A stretch of 64,000 bases of DNA, taken from BACL27 sp947488385 (GTDB lineage: Bacteria > Actinomycetota > Acidimicrobiia > Acidimicrobiales > Ilumatobacteraceae). Below the pieces are notes generated by a model. The model saw only the letters and a list, made by a program, of their open reading frames with translations. It was not told the DNA's origin and searched no databases. The translations under genes and the position numbers were made by a program. Where the stretch lies: positions 124,001-188,000 of the forward strand of contig CAXNMJ010000003.1 of the NCBI GenBank assembly GCA_964203655.1, written 5' to 3'. This document shows, piece by piece, positions 61,588 to 64,000 of this stretch. Positions within the stretch are counted from its first letter, which is position 1. Each line of letters starts with the position of its first letter.

Positions 61588-62217
61588 GTGGATTTTGTTC
61601 GCAACTATTACGTTCCAAACGTCACCGAGCAGACCAGCCGTGGCGAGCGCGTTTATGACCTTTACAGTCGCTTGCTCAAAGAGAACATCATCATTCTTGG
61701 AACACCGATTGACGACACGATCGCCAATTTGGTTTGCGCGCAGTTGATTCACCTTGAGAGTGAAAACCCTGACAAGGACATCAACATCTATATCAACAGC
61801 CCAGGCGGAGACATCTCGGCTCTCTTCGCGATTTACGACACGATGCAGTTCATTAAGAACGACATCGCAACAATTTGTTTGGGTCAAGCCGCTTCAGCTG
61901 CGGCAGTGCTTCTTGCGGCAGGCACCAAAGGTAAGCGTTTGGCTCTGCCACACTCGCGAGTGTTGTTGCACCAGCCATACGCGCAAGTGGGTTATTCACA
62001 AGTTACAGATCTTGAACTCGCCGCCCGAGAGATCTTGCGCATGCGCGAGATACTCGAAGAAATTCTTGCGCAGCACACCGGTCAGCCGATTGATCGAATT
62101 CACAAAGACACTGATCGCGACTTCGTCATGGAGGCAAGCGCCGCCAAAGAATACGGCATCATCGACGAAGTGATTTCAACGCGCGCATTTGCTGATCGTT
62201 CTGGACCTATTCGTTGA
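61588..62217 (+). CDS. clpP: ATP-dependent Clp protease proteolytic subunit (ClpP2-like)
   Basis: The 209-residue serine protease has the substrate strand INSPGGDISALFAIYD (near 70-85), the catalytic Ser in GQAASAAAVLLAAGTKGKR near 100, and the catalytic His in RVLLHQPY near 128. The Asp lies in DTDRDF near 177. The string GQAASAAAVLLAAGT is that of mycobacterial ClpP2 rather than ClpP1. Starts at a GTG with a 132-base gap after tig. Only one clpP is present here, where many actinobacteria carry clpP1-clpP2 in tandem. Confidence 0.93.
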   Translation: MDFVRNYYVPNVTEQTSRGERVYDLYSRLLKENIIILGTPIDDTIANLVCAQLIHLESENPDKDINIYINSPGGDISALFAIYDTMQFIKNDIATICLGQAASAAAVLLAAGTKGKRLALPHSRVLLHQPYAQVGYSQVTDLELAAREILRMREILEEILAQHTGQPIDRIHKDTDRDFVMEASAAKEYGIIDEVISTRAFADRSGPIR

Positions 62218-62236
62218 AAATTGAAACGAGGCGCTA

Positions 62237-63514
62237 ATGGCTAAGTTTGGTGATTCAGCAGAACTTGTCAAGTGTTCTTTTTGCGGTAAGTCGCAAAAGC
62301 AGGTCAAGAAGTTAATCGCCGGTCCCGGTGTTTATGTTTGTAACGAGTGCATCGATCTTTGCAATGAAATAATTGACGAAGAAAACACCGAAGAGACAGA
62401 GGCCAGTCTTGAGAAGCTTCCGAATCCTCGAGAGATTCGTGCGTTCCTCGACGATTATGTAGTCGGCCAAGACACAGCTAAAAAAGTATTGTCGGTTGCG
62501 GTATTCAATCACTACCGCCGAATCCAATACAAGCAAAACGCATCAACTCGCCGAGACGACATTGAACTCGCAAAGAGCAACATCATGCTGTTGGGTCCGA
62601 CTGGTTGCGGAAAGACGCATATGGCCCAGACGCTTGCGAGGCTCTTGAATGTGCCGTTTGCAATCGCAGACGCGACTGCATTGACCGAGGCTGGTTACGT
62701 TGGCGAAGACGTCGAAAACATATTGCTCAAACTTCTTCAGGCTGCAGACTTTGACGTCAAAAAGGCAGAGTCGGGCATCGTCTATATAGATGAGATCGAC
62801 AAAGTTGCACGAAAGAGCGAGAATCCGTCGATTACGAGAGATGTTTCGGGTGAGGGTGTACAGCAGGCGTTGCTCAAAATTCTTGAAGGCACCGTTGCGT
62901 CGGTTCCACCTCAAGGCGGTCGCAAACATCCGCATCAAGAATTTATTCAAATTGACACGACAAATGTTTTGTTCATTTGCGGTGGTGCTTTTGCCGGCTT
63001 AGATCAAATCATCGCCTCACGAATCGGTCAAAAAGGTGTCGGCTTTCATGCGCAAGTTAAGTCAAAGTCAGAAAAAGATCCGGGTGAACTATTTGCCCAG
63101 GTTCTGCCCGAAGATTTACTGAAATTCGGCATGATTCCAGAGTTTGTAGGTCGTCTGCCGATGATCGGCGCGGTTCACAGCCTAGATAGACCTGCGTTAA
63201 TCAAGATTCTGACCGAACCTAAGAACGCGTTGCTCAAGCAGTATCAGAAGTTCTTTGAATTTGAAGATGTTGAACTTGAATTTTCGGCTGATGCACTAGA
63301 AGCAGTAGCCGATCAAGCCCTTACTCGAGGCACAGGTGCTCGTGGACTTCGCTCGATTCTTGAAGAAGTTCTACTTGAAACGATGTATGACCTTCCTGGT
63401 CGTACTGATGTCGCCAAAGTTGTAATCGATCTCAACGCAGTGAAGAAAATTTCTGCACCAACTTTGGTTAAGCGAAGCACTCGCGTCACACGCCAGCGTC
63501 GCGCCGCGTCTTAG
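62237..63514 (+). CDS. clpX: ATP-dependent Clp protease ATP-binding subunit ClpX
   Basis: ClpX unfolds substrates and feeds them to ClpP. The 425-residue protein has the N-terminal zinc finger CSFCGKSQKQV...CNECIDLC (Cys pairs near 13-16 and 35-38) and Walker A GPTGCGKTH near 117. Walker B is IVYIDEIDKVARKS near 177, followed by the sensor/arginine region SITRDVSGEGVQQALLK near 193. A TRGTGARGLRSI sensor-2 segment lies near 359. It follows clpP by 19 bases, in the same operon. Confidence 0.96.
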   Translation: MAKFGDSAELVKCSFCGKSQKQVKKLIAGPGVYVCNECIDLCNEIIDEENTEETEASLEKLPNPREIRAFLDDYVVGQDTAKKVLSVAVFNHYRRIQYKQNASTRRDDIELAKSNIMLLGPTGCGKTHMAQTLARLLNVPFAIADATALTEAGYVGEDVENILLKLLQAADFDVKKAESGIVYIDEIDKVARKSENPSITRDVSGEGVQQALLKILEGTVASVPPQGGRKHPHQEFIQIDTTNVLFICGGAFAGLDQIIASRIGQKGVGFHAQVKSKSEKDPGELFAQVLPEDLLKFGMIPEFVGRLPMIGAVHSLDRPALIKILTEPKNALLKQYQKFFEFEDVELEFSADALEAVADQALTRGTGARGLRSILEEVLLETMYDLPGRTDVAKVVIDLNAVKKISAPTLVKRSTRVTRQRRAAS

Positions 63515-63529
63515 TCGAAGCATCTCGTC

Positions 63530-64000
63530 GTGCAATACGCCGATGCGCTGCGTTATCTTGACGAACACTCAAGTTATGAGCGCACAGGGCGAGTCGACTC
63601 ACCGAGCACCAAAAATATCGAGATATTGCTAGACGCAATCGCGAATCCACAACATTCATATCGCAGTATCCACATCACCGGCACCAACGGCAAAGGTTCA
63701 ACAGCGCAAATAATCACAAAACTGTTGATGGCTCATGGGTTGCGAGTTGGCACGTATTCGAGCCCTCATATCAACCGAATTAACGACCGAATCTGCATCA
63801 ATGGCGAACCAATTGACGACACTGAATTCGGGTTACAGATTGGCGCGATCGCCGATCTTGAAATTCTTTCAGCGATTCGCCCGAGTTTTTTTGAAATCAT
63901 GACTGCGGCGATGTTCCGCTGGTTTGCTGATGAGGCAGTCGATGTCGCTGTTGTTGAAGTCGGCATGCTCGGCCGATGGGATGCGACGAACGTGATTGCT
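63530..64000 (+). CDS. folC: Folylpolyglutamate synthase/dihydrofolate synthase (partial, N-terminal part)
   Basis: About 157 residues are visible before the right edge. From a GTG at 63530 the frame reads MQYADALRYLDEHSSYE, then the Mur-ligase-type P-loop HITGTNGKGSTAQ (near 45-57) and YSSPHINRINDRICING (near 75-91). The VAVVEVGMLGRWDATNV segment near 140 is the FolC fingerprint. FolC adds glutamates to folates, retaining the cofactors used by the C1 genes in this window. It follows clpX by 15 bases, a conserved neighbourhood in several bacterial groups. Confidence 0.9.
   Translation, partial: MQYADALRYLDEHSSYERTGRVDSPSTKNIEILLDAIANPQHSYRSIHITGTNGKGSTAQIITKLLMAHGLRVGTYSSPHINRINDRICINGEPIDDTEFGLQIGAIADLEILSAIRPSFFEIMTAAMFRWFADEAVDVAVVEVGMLGRWDATNVIA

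Overview
The window is a dense bacterial chromosome segment, about half G+C by eye. No intergenic gap reaches 300 bases, and I see no insertion sequence, prophage or CRISPR array. Gene content points to an actinobacterium, probably of the class Acidimicrobiia (an inference, not a proof). The pointers are a CarD-type RNA polymerase regulator, a DesA-like acyl-ACP desaturase, an F420/PPOX-type flavin protein, a mycobacterial ClpP2-like protease and a tig-clpP-clpX-folC block.

Layout. 0-5.6 kb: divergent dimethylglycine/sarcosine dehydrogenase-like flavoproteins, carD, a beta-hydroxyacid dehydrogenase and a class III aminotransferase. 5.7-9.2 kb: a complete dTDP-L-rhamnose operon (rmlA-C-B-D), then an acyl-ACP desaturase. 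10.2-15.9 kb: a peptide-type ABC importer, with a strong terminator between the binding protein and the permeases; the binding protein gene carries a frameshift. 15.9-24.3 kb (minus strand): two more FAD-GcvT dehydrogenases, an MttB-family methyltransferase and both ETF subunits, with a divergent GntR regulator at the end. 25-32.8 kb (minus strand): an overlapping operon of a NuoE-NuoF fusion, the Fe-S half of a formate dehydrogenase alpha subunit, a 2OG-Fe(II) oxygenase, an unusual MBL-fold alkylsulfatase-like protein and an arylsulfatase. 34.8-36.8 kb (minus strand): the molybdenum half of the formate dehydrogenase, with an in-frame UGA read as selenocysteine and a recognisable SECIS hairpin. 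36.9-41.1 kb: fhs-folD and a GMC oxidoreductase. 41.2-50.6 kb: a corrinoid methyl-transfer cluster (corrinoid protein, DUF1638, a small conserved protein, a methyl-THF methyltransferase, a ferredoxin/ASKHA activator, MttB family, MetF family, a DAO-type oxidase and a homocysteine methyltransferase). 50.6-60 kb: mixed housekeeping and accessory genes with tRNA-Gly(TCC) and tRNA-Pro(TGG). 60.1-64 kb: tig, clpP, clpX and the 5' part of folC.

How it fits together (inference). Most of 15.9-50.6 kb reads as one metabolic module that strips methyl groups from quaternary or tertiary amines such as glycine betaine. MttB-type and corrinoid proteins would pass one methyl to tetrahydrofolate, and DMGDH-type flavoproteins with ETF would oxidise the remaining N-methyls to methylene-THF. 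MetF-like, FolD and Fhs would carry the C1 unit to formate, and a selenocysteine-containing, NAD-linked formate dehydrogenase would oxidise it to CO2. The combination of a corrinoid system, more familiar from anaerobes, with flavoprotein dehydrogenases and oxygenases, plus a formate dehydrogenase split at a domain boundary, is the most noteworthy content. Two genes (binding protein at 10.3 kb, EamA transporter at 51.6 kb) carry single-base frameshifts that may be biological or assembly errors.
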